A DNA stretch of 64,000 nt, taken from Flemingiibacterium sp964430755 (lineage in GTDB: Bacteria; Bacillota; Clostridia; Oscillospirales; CAG-272). The notes under the pieces are model-generated. The model was not told the DNA's origin. It did no database searches and worked only from the letters and a program-made list of their open reading frames with translations. The stretch is taken from NCBI GenBank assembly GCA_964430755.1, contig CAYSFT010000004.1, forward strand, positions 1-64,000, written 5' to 3'. Shown in pieces: positions 9,010 through 17,065 of the stretch (position 1 is its first letter; the number at the start of each line of letters is the position of its first letter). A program made the position numbers and the translations under genes.

Positions 9010-10560
9010 ATGAAGGGAATTATTATAAATTCCGACAGTGACGGCATTCTCAAATATATCGGTGCCAAGGCAGCACTGCCGACATCCGTCGAAGATATCC
9101 GTCATTTCGCAAGAGAATTTGCGAACACTCATGTCACCGATTACTTTATGTGTGTTGCTTCGCAGTTAACAACCTTTCCGTCCGAGAAATATACCAGTCT
9201 TCTTGACAAATATCATATGAAAGAGGAAAACGGTGTTCCCGTTGACTATACAGAGGTCAGAACCTTTAAGGGCGCACATATTGTGTTTGATGAGCTTAAA
9301 GTCGATCATAATCAGATCATGATCGAGGAATTTAAAAAGGTCGGTATCAATCCGTGGATATCCTTTCGCATGAACGACTACCATGATCGCGGTGCCGATG
9401 CAAAGACAGGCGGCTATCTGCCCGATTTCTATCACGAGCATCCCGAATACCGTATCTCACAGCTTCCTCCTGGATTTACCGGTTACGGACGCGACAGAGC
9501 GTTTGATTTCTCATATGCCGAGATTCGTGAATATCAGTTTGGTATGATCGAGGAATCACTTGAGCGTTACGACTGCTTTGGTATCGAGCTTGACTTTCTG
9601 CGAAGCCCGTACTATTTCGCATACGGTATGGAATATGACGGTGTTGAATTGATGAACGGCTTCATGCGTGATATTGATGCACTCGTCAAAAGATATGAGG
9701 AAAAATACGGCCATGAGATAAAGATCGCCGTGCGCGTTCCTGCCGATATTCAGACCTGCTTTGAGCACGGAATGGACGTTATGCAATGGGTTCGCGACGG
9801 AATTGTTGACATGGTATGCCCGGGAAGCTTCCTCTTTATTGATAACGATATACCCGTAAAGCTTTGGGCAAATCTTGTGAAACCGTACGGCGCTCTACTT
9901 GCTCCGTGTCTTGAGATCATGTATCTTTCGCCGTATCCGGGAGCACCCAAGGTTGAGCCTAACACCGAAACCTTCGCGGCATTTGCATCAAACATATACG
10001 ATCAGGGTGCAGATAAGCTCTATGTATACAATTATTTCCTTAGTAATGTTCACATAAATTTCGACAAAGAATCGGAGCTTAACTTCGATCCGAATACACG
10101 ATTCTGGGAGCTTCCGATATATTGGGCACTGATCAATACGCTCGGGGAACCCGATGCAGTTCAGAAGCTGAATCGCCGTCATGTTGTAACATTCAATGAC
10201 GTTAAATCCTTCTATGTACGCATGAATCCGGGACAGCAGCTTCCCATGCACTTTGATAAGGCTCATGTTGCAAACAGTGCCAAGGTTTCCGTCGGTGATA
10301 TTCCCGAGGGTGCGGAGCTTACTCTGCGTTTCGCGGTTTCGGACGTTGAAGCGGCACTCGCAGATCCGCCGAGAATCTATATCAATGCTTCGCGCTGTGA
10401 ATACATCGGAACCGAGCAGGACGACCGTTTCGCGAAGTCAACCGTGCTTTGCTATTCGATTCCAAAGGAAGCACATTTTCATCAGCTTTGCCCGAGATTC
10501 TCGTTTGCGCACGACAATTCGATTGTATATCTTGAAATATACGTAAAGGTGACGGAGTGA
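9010..10560 (+). CDS. Cytoplasmic GIELD-barrel protein (putative glycosidase)
   Basis: 516 residues. The start is ATG 9010, preceded by GGAGAAG at 8997; the upstream in-frame TTG at 8995 overlaps that site and is rejected. There is no signal peptide and no N-terminal module: residue 4 already enters the barrel (IIINSDSDGILKYIG). The hallmarks match the two secreted paralogues: INPWISFRMND, then GIELD with Glu193 and Asp195, then EEKYGHEIKIAVRV, then VGDIPEGAEL opening the C-terminal beta-domain. It follows the secreted copy after a terminator, so it probably has its own control. An intracellular partner that finishes degradation of imported fragments would fit. Substrate and chemistry are not known from sequence. 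Confidence 0.8.
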   Translation: MKGIIINSDSDGILKYIGAKAALPTSVEDIRHFAREFANTHVTDYFMCVASQLTTFPSEKYTSLLDKYHMKEENGVPVDYTEVRTFKGAHIVFDELKVDHNQIMIEEFKKVGINPWISFRMNDYHDRGADAKTGGYLPDFYHEHPEYRISQLPPGFTGYGRDRAFDFSYAEIREYQFGMIEESLERYDCFGIELDFLRSPYYFAYGMEYDGVELMNGFMRDIDALVKRYEEKYGHEIKIAVRVPADIQTCFEHGMDVMQWVRDGIVDMVCPGSFLFIDNDIPVKLWANLVKPYGALLAPCLEIMYLSPYPGAPKVEPNTETFAAFASNIYDQGADKLYVYNYFLSNVHINFDKESELNFDPNTRFWELPIYWALINTLGEPDAVQKLNRRHVVTFNDVKSFYVRMNPGQQLPMHFDKAHVANSAKVSVGDIPEGAELTLRFAVSDVEAALADPPRIYINASRCEYIGTEQDDRFAKSTVLCYSIPKEAHFHQLCPRFSFAHDNSIVYLEIYVKVTE

Positions 10561-10606
10561 GTGCTTCGGATCATAAAGCAATGTCATGCGAACAGTAAAA
10601 TAAAAA

Positions 10607-10649
10607 ATACGCCACTTTGCAAGCTTATTTCACTTGCCGGGTGGCGTAT
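10607..10649. terminator. Bidirectional terminator between convergent genes
   Basis: ATACGCCAC (10607-10615) pairs with GTGGCGTAT (10641-10649), with an inner GCAAG/CTTGC stem. On the minus strand the stem is followed by TTTTTATTTTA, on the plus strand by a poorer T-run, so it mainly ends the capsule locus. Confidence 0.8.
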
Positions 10650-10697
10650 CGTTCTTTTGATGGAAATATTACTTTTTGAGTTTAAATTACGTTACTT

Positions 10698-12188
10698 TTA
10701 TCCCTGATCGGGTACTGGCATATTTGCAATCAGCCATTTCGTAAGTTCCTCCGGGAAAGCGAAGCTCTTGAAGAAGGCATCCTGCAATTCCTTGGGCAGA
10801 GCCTCAACCTCTTCCCATGTATACTCGGACAGCTGTTTTTCGCCGTTTTCCCACGGCAGCTCGCTCGAAGAATCAGCTCCGGGCTGAACGCGGTTATACC
10901 ATGCGTTGAAATCCGCGAGACTTGAAAAGCTCTCATAGAACGCAAGCTGCTGCTCCTTGGTCAGAGCATTGTATTCTTCCCAAGTGTATTCAGACGGTTG
11001 TTTTTCACCGTTTTCCCACGGAAGATAAGTGTCAGGTGTTGGCTGAACACTGAGGAGCCATTCCATAAACTCTTCATTTGATTCAAACTTATTGTGGAAG
11101 CTGTTCTTTTCATCCTCGGGCAGAGCATTGTAGTCTTCCCATGTATATTCAGATGGCTTCTTTTCGGTGGTACTGTTGTCGCCCTGATCTCCGTTTGGCT
11201 TATCATCAGGTTCATCGCTGCCATCGTCAGGCTCGGCATCAGGCTCATTGTCCTCAACCTTGCCCTCATTCTTAATCTCCGGATGCACCTTGTTGATCCA
11301 TTCGGCTAAAAGCTCATGATTTTCAAAGCTTAAATAGAAAGCGTTCTTCATGTTGTTCGGCAACGCTTCATATTCTTCCCAGGTATATTCGGAAGGCTGT
11401 TTTCCGCCGTTCTCCCACGGCAATTCGAGAGGATCATTTTCAGCAGGCGGATTTTGTGTGTCGGGATTGGGTGTTGGCTTAGTTGTGTCCTGTTTAGTGT
11501 CCTGCGTGGTGTCCTTGTCCTCGGTCTCGCTTTCGGGAAGCTTTACTTCAATTCTGGCATCCTTATCGGTGAGTCTGCAGAGAACTTCCGCCGCTTCTGA
11601 ACGCTTGAGTGCTTTTTCCGGAGCGAATGTGCCCTTGTCATCAATTCCGCAGAGAAGACCGAAGCTGAAGCAGTCGCGAACATAGTCCTTATAATCGTCA
11701 CCAATCTTGGAATAATCGGCAATCTGTGTGGTTTCAACACGCGCATTAAGGCTCTCGCCCATTTTTTCAACACAGCGGACGAGTATCATTGCCATTTCTT
11801 CACGCGTCATCGGCTTGTCAAGGTTACCGTTATCAAGCTCATTATCTTTTACGATGTCGTTGCTCAGGGCGAACAGATAATAATTGTTCCACCATTTCAC
11901 GGGATCGTTTTCGATGCTTTTTGCTTTCTCCGGGAAGGTTGCTCGCAGGGAAACGATGATGAACTCCGCTCTGGTCATTTCTTTATCGGGTGAGAATGTT
12001 CCAACGCCGTCAATCGGCTCGGTCGTTCCTCTGAAGAGACCTGCTTCGGTCATCTTCATTACCGTTTTGTATGCCCAATGATCTTCGGGCACGTCAGAAA
12101 ATTCTGTGACACCTGCGGCACTGAGCATTGTTGCCGCGAGGAGAAATGATGCCAGGGCAAGTGCAGACGATTTGATGAAATTTTTCAT
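10698..12188 (-). CDS. SLH-domain surface protein with Trp-rich helical repeats
   Basis: 496 residues from ATG 12188; the frame is open to 12215, but the signal peptide (MKNFIKSSALALASFLLAA) begins here. Three SLH domains follow: FSDVPEDHWAY to about residue 75, a second ending in MTREEMAMILVRC, and a third ending in LKRSEAAEVLCRL near residue 190. SLH domains bind pyruvylated secondary wall polymer in other Bacillota. A Thr/Pro/acidic linker then leads to four copies of a roughly 40-residue unit, SEYTWEEYEALP followed by AFY.SF and a terminal W...VQP; three copies are introduced by LPWENG. It is the last gene of the minus-strand capsule locus, ahead of a strong terminator. A surface-anchored structural or binding protein is likely; the repeat is not one I can name. 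Confidence 0.85.
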   Translation of the reverse strand: MKNFIKSSALALASFLLAATMLSAAGVTEFSDVPEDHWAYKTVMKMTEAGLFRGTTEPIDGVGTFSPDKEMTRAEFIIVSLRATFPEKAKSIENDPVKWWNNYYLFALSNDIVKDNELDNGNLDKPMTREEMAMILVRCVEKMGESLNARVETTQIADYSKIGDDYKDYVRDCFSFGLLCGIDDKGTFAPEKALKRSEAAEVLCRLTDKDARIEVKLPESETEDKDTTQDTKQDTTKPTPNPDTQNPPAENDPLELPWENGGKQPSEYTWEEYEALPNNMKNAFYLSFENHELLAEWINKVHPEIKNEGKVEDNEPDAEPDDGSDEPDDKPNGDQGDNSTTEKKPSEYTWEDYNALPEDEKNSFHNKFESNEEFMEWLLSVQPTPDTYLPWENGEKQPSEYTWEEYNALTKEQQLAFYESFSSLADFNAWYNRVQPGADSSSELPWENGEKQLSEYTWEEVEALPKELQDAFFKSFAFPEELTKWLIANMPVPDQG

Positions 12189-12241
12189 AATTCTGAAATT
12201 TAGCCGTAAAGGCATTCCTTTCTAAATGATTATTTATGTGT

Positions 12242-13618
12242 TTATTCTTCAAGGAGAATTTTGCGTATGCTTTCGATCTCTTCGTTGCTGACGCCGATTG
12301 AGAGAAGCCAACCTTCAACACGCTGCTTGGTGTTATCGCCCTCGAGGGATCTTATACGCTCGAGGAACGTGTCAAACTCAGCATAATTTACATACGAATC
12401 GGTGAATGCGCTGAGCTCGTATTCCCTGTAAAGGTCAGCATCCGAAACACCGAGCATTGCCTCGATTAGATAGCAGACAGTTCCTGTTCTGTCTCGACCG
12501 TATGTACAGTGCATATAAATCGGGTAATTTTCCTCTTTGGCAAGGTCTGCGAAAATGCTTCGTATCACTGCAGCTCCGTCCTCGCTCAGAATATCGGAGT
12601 ACATCGGTGAATTATAGTATTTGTGTAAAACACCGTGTCCGAGTGCGTCTTTACCGTCCTTGTTGTCGGTTGACTGGCGAAGGTCGAGGTCAAAGCGGAT
12701 TCCAAGATCATTTATCATCTGAGAGAAGCCTTTATCCGTAATGCAGTATGATGGTTCAACCGCACCGTCAAGCTCACATCCGCGATAGAGCAGTCCTTGA
12801 CGAATTGCTTTTCCCCCCGTCGTTTCCCAACCGCCGATATCGCGCACATTAACGATACCATCGATGTTGAGAACTCGCGGTGAGACTTCGGTTTCAAAGC
12901 TTCCTGTTGTACCGACTTCACAGCCGTTTGTCAAGCGAAGATTAAGACGGTAATAATACTTTGTTCCGGTTTTCAGATTGTAGATTTCAAGCTCGTTTGT
13001 GTCAGCGTCGAGGTCATAGGTCTTTGCGTTTTCATATATGCTGTTTTCCGCAATGTCGAGACTTGCCGACGCAATGTCTGTGCCTGATGGCAGACCGGAT
13101 ACGTGGTAAACAAACTTGAATGGACGTCCCGAGTCGAGTCCGCCTGTGTAACCGTAAAACGCTCGGTATGCTTCAAGCGCGGTGCTGTTATTTGTCGGAT
13201 CAAGATAATATGCAATAGCATCGCTTATCAGCTGAATCTTTTCAGGGTACACCGAGGTTTCGATTTCAATTGTTGACTGTGTGAGCGTCGTCAGTTTATC
13301 GGGGGCGACGGTTGTATCCGACATTTTATCGCTTTTTGTGGCAAGCAGTATAAGCAATATAACCGAAACCGTACATGAGATAATATTTATGATGACGCTC
13401 TTATATTTGCTAAAGAATTTTTTCAGCTTGTTTTTTGCAGAGTTTGACGTGCTGCTGTGAGCGCGGCGTTTTCGTCTGCTGTGATGGCTGTGGTGACTGT
13501 GATGATGGCTGCTGTGGCGATGGTGACTGCTGTGATGTTGGTGTGATTCCTCGGCAGGCGAAGTGGTCTTAGCTGTGTTTTCGTCGTCCGGGATGACTGT
13601 GATTTTGTTTTCATCCAT
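12242..13618 (-). CDS. Membrane-anchored protein tyrosine phosphatase with His-rich N-terminus
   Basis: 458 residues; ATG 13618 lies 11 bases after a GAGG site. The N-terminal 45 residues hold a His/Ser tract with about 13 histidines, then a basic stretch and one transmembrane helix (about residues 80-100), placing the remainder outside the cell by the positive-inside rule. A fibronectin-III-like region (about 150-245) precedes a tyrosine phosphatase domain of the Y_phosphatase3 type: NVRDIGG near residue 265 and the P-loop HCTYGRDRTG near 370, with the catalytic Cys and Arg present. It sits in the distal part of the capsule locus. Its substrate may be an extracellular phosphoprotein or phospho-sugar. 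This is a different fold from the PHP phosphatase CpsB at the head of the locus. Confidence 0.85.
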   Translation of the reverse strand: MDENKITVIPDDENTAKTTSPAEESHQHHSSHHRHSSHHHSHHSHHSRRKRRAHSSTSNSAKNKLKKFFSKYKSVIINIISCTVSVILLILLATKSDKMSDTTVAPDKLTTLTQSTIEIETSVYPEKIQLISDAIAYYLDPTNNSTALEAYRAFYGYTGGLDSGRPFKFVYHVSGLPSGTDIASASLDIAENSIYENAKTYDLDADTNELEIYNLKTGTKYYYRLNLRLTNGCEVGTTGSFETEVSPRVLNIDGIVNVRDIGGWETTGGKAIRQGLLYRGCELDGAVEPSYCITDKGFSQMINDLGIRFDLDLRQSTDNKDGKDALGHGVLHKYYNSPMYSDILSEDGAAVIRSIFADLAKEENYPIYMHCTYGRDRTGTVCYLIEAMLGVSDADLYREYELSAFTDSYVNYAEFDTFLERIRSLEGDNTKQRVEGWLLSIGVSNEEIESIRKILLEE

Positions 13619-13643
13619 GTGTTTTGCCTCATTTTGTTGTTTG

Positions 13644-14678
13644 TCAGCAGATGTATTTGAATATGCTGAGCTTTGTGTGTTCCTTTATGAATATAACAAT
13701 CATTCCGACGGTTATTGACGCCGCAATTGTTATAATAAGCTTTGTCGGTTCATATATGATGTCAGGTGTCGGGAAAAGCTTGAGCGCGTAACCGACGATA
13801 CGTCCGACACAACCGTGGGTTACATAGATAAGTACTCCAAGCTCGCGGATACGGATTTTGCTTTTGAACGTGTGCTTGTTTTTTTGAACAAGCAGAAAAA
13901 TTATCGGGCAGAGAAATGCGAGCATTATGTAACAGTCGTCTGTGAAGGCTGATTTGATATGTAGTATTATAAAAAGCTCCAGTATGAGAAGTATTCCCGA
14001 GAGGGCAGCGAAAATGGCAAGAGTGCCGTTTTTTATTTTTGGCGCTTTCTCCGCCAAGAGTCTGCCGAGCGATATCCAGAAGAGTGCAACCGGAAAGCCG
14101 GTGTAAATATAAAGTCCCGTCAATTCATGATATCCGTTTGCGATGCCATATACAATAGAGCCTGCATTAAACAGATTGCCGTAATTGGTTGTCAGGCAAC
14201 AGAGAATATATATTGGTAGCATTAATATTGCAAGCCATATTGACGGGATTTTCTTCGACAGCAAAAATACGGCGACAAGACCGATAACAAGTGCAACGAT
14301 GTACCATGAGCCGGTAAAACCGCTTCCGAGCAGAATATCCTTTACAGCAGCCCATGCTCCATCGGGAAAAAAGTCATGGTGATATCCTCTCATAAAGATT
14401 ACAAGCGGCAGCTGCACCACCGACCAGATTAAATACAACAGTAAATTACGTTTCACCGTGTGAAACAGAGCTTTATTTTTCTCCTTTTCGGAGCCTGCCT
14501 TTTTTATTTTTGAAAAGAAGAAATAGCTCGAAATAATGAAAAACAACGGCACAGCCGTCCGAAGTACAGGCGAAAGAAATGTCTTGTCTATTCCCGAATG
14601 AATAATCACAACCAATATAGCAAGTACAAGCTTCAGGATGTCAATCGCATTGTATTCCCTGCAGGAAATATTTCTCAC
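13644..14678 (-). CDS. Acyltransferase-3 family membrane protein (polysaccharide O-acylation)
   Basis: 344 residues with about ten hydrophobic segments. The N-terminus NAIDILKLVLAILVVIIHSG carries the helix-one histidine typical of Acyltransferase_3/OafA-like enzymes. These move acetyl or other acyl groups onto extracytoplasmic sugars. It overlaps the upstream GT2 gene by 4 bases (ATGA), indicating translational coupling, so decoration of the repeat unit made by this locus is the best inference. No SGNH domain is fused to it. Confidence 0.85.
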   Translation of the reverse strand: MRNISCREYNAIDILKLVLAILVVIIHSGIDKTFLSPVLRTAVPLFFIISSYFFFSKIKKAGSEKEKNKALFHTVKRNLLLYLIWSVVQLPLVIFMRGYHHDFFPDGAWAAVKDILLGSGFTGSWYIVALVIGLVAVFLLSKKIPSIWLAILMLPIYILCCLTTNYGNLFNAGSIVYGIANGYHELTGLYIYTGFPVALFWISLGRLLAEKAPKIKNGTLAIFAALSGILLILELFIILHIKSAFTDDCYIMLAFLCPIIFLLVQKNKHTFKSKIRIRELGVLIYVTHGCVGRIVGYALKLFPTPDIIYEPTKLIITIAASITVGMIVIFIKEHTKLSIFKYIC

Positions 14679-15646
14679 CGTGATACCCTCCTGACTACCG
14701 TACCGATTTTGTGACGGATTATCCGCACAAGTGAATATATTCTCGGGAATTTATAATATAGCAGATACTTTCTGTCCTTTATAGTGCCGAGAACCGTTTC
14801 TTTATTCTGTTCGAGAAACTCTTTCGCCAGAGCCAGAGTTTCACTGTCAACCTCTTTCCAAAGTGAGCGGTCGTATAAACGTCTGGCAGACAGTGCCGCG
14901 AGCGGCAGTGAATATTCCACTGCAGACGGAAGTCTTTCTGCCACTGCCATGTGAAACTCGTATCGGGCAAGAAAAATATGTCCGAGTGCCTTTTCAGAGA
15001 TGTTTTTTGAAATGCTGTCGGCTCTTGTCAGATAAAAATAGAGTCCTTCAGGATAACAGTAGATGCGTTTCGCCTTGAAGAAAAGCTTATAGGTAGTAGC
15101 CATATCCTCCCATAAACGCCCTTCCGGAAAGCGAATGCCTAAGAAAATCTCTTTTTTATACACCTTATTTACTGCGTAATTGTTGATGTTTCCGCGAAGC
15201 AGCTCGACAACAGCCTCTTCGCCCGACAGCATTCCCTCGCGGATGTTTTCTGTGTGTGCATAAATCTCGCCGTTCTCTTTAACACGATTGGAATTGAATA
15301 CAACAATTTCAGGCTCATGTGAATCAAAAAATCCCATTACTTTTTCGAACAAATCAGGTGCTATCAAGTCGTCGCTGTCCACAAATCCGAGATAATCACC
15401 GCCGGCTGCGTCAATTCCCACATTACGCGCAGAAGAAAGTCCTCCGTTCGTCTTATGTATAACCTTGATGCGAGAGTCTTTTTTTGCCCATGAATCACAC
15501 ATTTTTCCCGAGTTATCCGGACTTCCGTCGTCAACAAGAATTATTTCGAGGTTCCGATATGTCTGAGCAGTGATACTTGATACACACTTATCAAGATATA
15601 TCTCCGAGCGATAAACCGGCACGATAACGCTTACCAATTTGTCCAT
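14675..15646 (-). CDS. Glycosyltransferase family 2
   Basis: About 323 residues from ATG 15646; an in-frame GTG at 15661 is an alternative, and neither has a strong ribosome site. The GT-A fold is clear: VSVIVPVYRSE at the N-terminus, LVDDGSPD, then the DSDD metal-binding motif near residue 95. It likely adds one sugar to the lipid-linked repeat unit on the cytoplasmic face. Its N-terminal third closely resembles the GT2 at 23758 (both have NLEIILVDDGSPD and DSRIKVIHK), so the two look like paralogues. It overlaps the acyltransferase gene by 4 bases. Confidence 0.88.
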   Translation of the reverse strand: MDKLVSVIVPVYRSEIYLDKCVSSITAQTYRNLEIILVDDGSPDNSGKMCDSWAKKDSRIKVIHKTNGGLSSARNVGIDAAGGDYLGFVDSDDLIAPDLFEKVMGFFDSHEPEIVVFNSNRVKENGEIYAHTENIREGMLSGEEAVVELLRGNINNYAVNKVYKKEIFLGIRFPEGRLWEDMATTYKLFFKAKRIYCYPEGLYFYLTRADSISKNISEKALGHIFLARYEFHMAVAERLPSAVEYSLPLAALSARRLYDRSLWKEVDSETLALAKEFLEQNKETVLGTIKDRKYLLYYKFPRIYSLVRIIRHKIGTVVRRVSR

Positions 15647-15668
15647 TTTTGATGCACTCACTTATCGT

Positions 15669-16973
15669 TTATTTTTTAAGAAACACAGAAACCAACTTTT
15701 TCGCTTGCTCAAAAGCAAATCCGGGACGCAGACTGTTTATTATCAGCTTGTTGTTCTCGCGAAGCGGACGCCAGATAAATCCGAGAATCAGATTTGAAAA
15801 TACCTGCGTCATCAGTGAAGCAAAAGCCGCACCTGAGGCTCCGAATGGCTTTATAAGCAGAAGATTAAGCAAAACATTAAACAGCGCACCGCTAAGGTTA
15901 ATGATCCACAAATATCTCTGCTTCTGTTCCGCGAGGATCCATACATTTCGTACAGACCCCATCATGGAAAATGCAAGGAACCATACGAGAATCCTGAACA
16001 CGGGCACTGCCGCGGCATATTCGTTTCCGTAGAGGATACCTATGATAATATTACCGCCAAGCGTGAAAACAAGGCTCTGCGCAAGTGACAGATAAAGCGT
16101 CAGGCTGTACAGGCGAGTCATATTGAGATAATATTCGTCGCTTTGTTCTTTTTTGTTTGCTAAAATAACAGGTCGGCAGGAGTCAACAATTGCCGTATAA
16201 ACAAACTGAAAGATTCCGGCGGCAGTAATAGCGGCAGAATAAAAACCGTTTTCTGCTTTTCCGATCATCAATGTCAGCATGATATGGTCTGTATTTTGAA
16301 TGAGAACGAGCATCATTGCAGCCAAGATATAGTGGCGGCTGTTTTTGAGCATTTTCTTTCCGAGGGAAAGGGAGAATCGCAACTTTCCGCCTTTTCTTAA
16401 ATAGATTATGAAAAGGAAGAGGGCTATGAGTCCGTATTCAACCGAATGGGTTACGGCGAACCAATATACGCTTTTTTCTGTGGCAAGAAGAAAAATCTTA
16501 TATGCCGACACAGCGAAATAGGAAAAAAGCATGACGAGCGAGGAATATTTTGACAGTAGCTTATACTGAAACCAATACTGTATCATTTCCGCCGCCGCAA
16601 ATATCAACGATAAGCTATACAACGCGCACACAAGCACTGCTTCATGATCGTTAACATTTGACACTGCAGAAAAGCCAATTACAGCGAGTGTACAGAAAAC
16701 GCCGGATATTAAATTTAAAACAATGGATGTGCCTGCAATCTTGCCCTCATTGTCGGGAGCTTCAACATACTCGCGAACAAGTGTGGCATCAAAGCCGAGT
16801 CTCATCACGGGAATCGCAAAAGCAACAATTGATGCGGCATAGTTTATAAGGCCGTAATTCGAGGGGCCGAGATAACGCGCAGAAATCATTCCGACGACGA
16901 GCTGAAGCACCGACTGTGCCAGCTTACACAGAACTATCCATTTTGCATTGTTTACTATTCTGTTTCCCTTCAT
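15669..16973 (-). CDS. Polysaccharide flippase, Wzx/MATE-like
   Basis: About 434 residues with 12-14 predicted hydrophobic helices. I start at ATG 16973 (MKGNRIVNNAKW), 10 bases after AAGGA; the frame is open to 17039. Features such as LGPSNYGLINYA in the first helices and the even spread of helices are those of the polysaccharide biosynthesis/Wzx family, which moves undecaprenyl-linked repeat units across the membrane. An intrinsic terminator ends only 24 bases upstream of this start, leaving no room for a promoter, so expression probably depends on read-through from the gene before it. Confidence 0.88.
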   Translation of the reverse strand: MKGNRIVNNAKWIVLCKLAQSVLQLVVGMISARYLGPSNYGLINYAASIVAFAIPVMRLGFDATLVREYVEAPDNEGKIAGTSIVLNLISGVFCTLAVIGFSAVSNVNDHEAVLVCALYSLSLIFAAAEMIQYWFQYKLLSKYSSLVMLFSYFAVSAYKIFLLATEKSVYWFAVTHSVEYGLIALFLFIIYLRKGGKLRFSLSLGKKMLKNSRHYILAAMMLVLIQNTDHIMLTLMIGKAENGFYSAAITAAGIFQFVYTAIVDSCRPVILANKKEQSDEYYLNMTRLYSLTLYLSLAQSLVFTLGGNIIIGILYGNEYAAAVPVFRILVWFLAFSMMGSVRNVWILAEQKQRYLWIINLSGALFNVLLNLLLIKPFGASGAAFASLMTQVFSNLILGFIWRPLRENNKLIINSLRPGFAFEQAKKLVSVFLKK

Positions 16974-16997
16974 AATACACCGATCCTTATAAAAAGC

Positions 16998-17036
16998 AAC
17001 TCCCCCAATCCCCTTTTTTCGGAGATCGGGGGAGTT
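16998..17036 (-). terminator. Intrinsic terminator inside the capsule locus
   Basis: A 13-bp stem with one mismatch (16998-17010 with 17024-17036), read on the minus strand, is followed by GCTTTTTA. It lies between the large NAGPA protein gene and the flippase gene. Confidence 0.75.
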
Positions 17037-17065
17037 CACCTTGTCAAATATTATCCCTTGATTGA

